Part shown: piece by piece, positions 63,329 through 64,000 of the stretch
Position numbering within the stretch: position 1 is the stretch's first letter
Layout: every line of letters starts with the position of its first letter
Origin: Bacteroidota bacterium
GTDB lineage: Bacteria > Bacteroidota > Bacteroidia > 2-12-FULL-35-15
Length of the DNA stretch: 64,000 nt
Assembly (NCBI GenBank): GCA_947469885.1
Contig: CANIQT010000004.1
Coordinates: forward strand, 142,859-206,858
Direction: 5' to 3'
Translations under genes and position numbers: made by a program
Notes under the pieces: model-generated
The model's input: the letters and a program-made list of their open reading frames with translations, nothing else
Database searches by the model: none
What the model was told of the DNA's origin: nothing

Positions 63329-63415
63329 TTTCAACACAGAGTTCTCAGAGTTAAAGAGTTTCACAGAGAATTGCTCCGTGAAACTCAATTTTTCTCCGTG
63401 TTCTCTGTGTTGAAA
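63329..63415. repeat. 87-bp snap-back repeat
   Basis: TTTCAACACAGAG and CTCTGTGTTGAAA form a perfect 13-bp outer stem; GAGTTTCAC/GTGAAACTC form a perfect inner stem of 9 bp. It lies in the 325-base gap between the small membrane protein and the fn3-like gene, which otherwise holds only AT-rich sequence. Confidence 0.8.
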
Positions 63416-63423
63416 AATAAAAA

Positions 63424-63458
63424 CAAAAAAAGCCCCCCGTTTCCGAAGAGCTTTTTTT
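63424..63458 (-). terminator. intrinsic terminator of the fn3-like gene
   Basis: On the minus strand AGCTCTTCG pairs with CGGGGGGCT (several G-U pairs) around a GAAA loop and is followed by seven T. The plus strand would have C-A mismatches, so it is directional. Confidence 0.7.
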
Positions 63459-63534
63459 ATTTAATGAATAATGTATAATTGACAATGGATGTCAACTGAA
63501 TTATTAATTGTTCATTTTCAATTACCAATTCATT

Positions 63535-64000
63535 TTATTCCGGAGTTATAGGTTTTGAAACCGCCCAAACCCCTGTACCTTCTTTGGTAGTTATTCGTCT
63601 GCGAAACAAGGTAATTACTCCAAGCTCCATGCCTGATGCAATTCTGCTGGCAGAAATAGTAATGAGCAATCGTATCCATGTTCTACCATCATCTTTCGAA
63701 TATTCCCATTCGTAAGCAGCAGCAACTAATTTACCATCTTTGCGGGCAGCCAGCGAAATTAGTTTGATACTTCCCGATTCACTGGTTTGTTTTACTGCAA
63801 ATGCAGGTTTGCGAATGGTACCCGAACCTACAGGTTCCATCAGCGCAGCTTCAATGATAGAAAGGGCTTGGGGCTGATTTAAAAATACGATGTCGTTTAC
63901 AAAATTCAACGCTAGTTTAAGGGTAATGTTTAAATTAGCCATAGCAGTTACTTTCAGAGCTTCGCCACCCGGCAATTCATTTTCAATAGCATCCAGTGCA
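63535..64000 (-). CDS. partial fibronectin type III-like protein
   Basis: The frame is open to the end of the window; the visible 155 codons are the C-terminal part of a longer gene. The N-terminal visible half (ALDAIENELPGGEALKVT, LKLALNFVNDIVFLNQ) looks helical; the second half (AAYEWEYSKDDGRTWIRL, GVITLFRRRITTKEGTGVWA) has the strand pattern of an fn3-like domain seen in Bacteroidota hypothetical proteins. A TTG at 63975 is not needed as a start because coding continues upstream. Function unknown. Confidence 0.7.
   Translation of the reverse strand, partial: ALDAIENELPGGEALKVTAMANLNITLKLALNFVNDIVFLNQPQALSIIEAALMEPVGSGTIRKPAFAVKQTSESGSIKLISLAARKDGKLVAAAYEWEYSKDDGRTWIRLLITISASRIASGMELGVITLFRRRITTKEGTGVWAVSKPITPE

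Noticed and set aside
1..64000. tRNA, rRNA, prophage or integrative element
   Set aside because: Reading for T-loop motifs, rRNA signatures, integrases and phage structural genes by eye gave nothing; a tRNAscan/Rfam run would be needed to exclude small RNA genes.

Overview
The window is AT-rich DNA from an uncultured-looking member of the Bacteroidota. The evidence is gliding/T9SS genes (gldB, gldC), several secreted proteins with T9SS type A C-terminal tails, a PKD protein with a CHU_C-type (gliding-motility) end, CarboxypepD_reg-like TonB receptors, DUF2480, DUF4920 and 2TM-domain proteins, an absence of obvious Shine-Dalgarno sequences, and repeated -7 promoter boxes of the Bacteroidota form TAnnTTTG. 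Almost everything is chromosomal housekeeping; no prophage, integrase, transposase, CRISPR array, tRNA or rRNA was recognised.

Layout: 0.1-5.6 kb holds a 35-residue Lys/Ala-rich peptide, a dipeptide epimerase, a lipoprotein, an aldehyde dehydrogenase, murF and nadE. 5.7-8.2 kb holds an outer-membrane barrel and gldB-gldC. 8.2-10.2 kb is an OmpR-type two-component pair. 10.7-16.2 kb is sufS-sufE-sufT-like plus DUF2480, interrupted by a redox cassette (thioredoxin-like, secreted unknown, heme/copper monooxygenase-like). 16.5-22.9 kb is an accessory stretch: an unrecognised 317-residue protein, a large repeat array, a T9SS protein and a tail-fibre-like gene broken by two in-frame stops. 23-34 kb is the translation and lipid block rimP-nusA-infB, then DUF177-rpmF-plsX-fabH-accB-accC, then two lipoproteins. 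34.9-44.6 kb carries an ECF sigma/PKD membrane protein pair, rnr, a seven-PAS kinase with a LytTR regulator, and a MORN-repeat protein. 45.1-51.9 kb is sufA-sufB-sufC-sufD, a DMT transporter and ispG. 52-64 kb has a T9SS protein, two TonB receptors with satellites, a YbjN-like protein, nfu, a frameshifted porin next to amt, and an fn3-like gene cut by the window end.

The genes form a few working groups: Fe-S assembly (two suf loci plus nfu, with ispG as a likely client), fatty-acid initiation next to ribosome genes, envelope/T9SS export, and nutrient uptake (TonB receptors, amt).

The most unusual signal lies between genes. Five intergenic blocks (10.3, 17.7, 34.6, 44.7 and 51.9 kb) are each built on an almost exact 21-bp register, two DNA helical turns, but each has its own unrelated sequence. 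At least three of them (17.7, 34.6, 44.7 kb), and more weakly the one at 10.3 kb, are also long imperfect palindromes bounded by 9-15 bp inverted ends. A second layer consists of 7-bp repeats at many junctions; some of these lie in frame inside ispG and rnr and one forms the start of a thioredoxin-like gene. Snap-back elements of 60-200 bp and CCCCTCTCC-type palindromes make a third layer.
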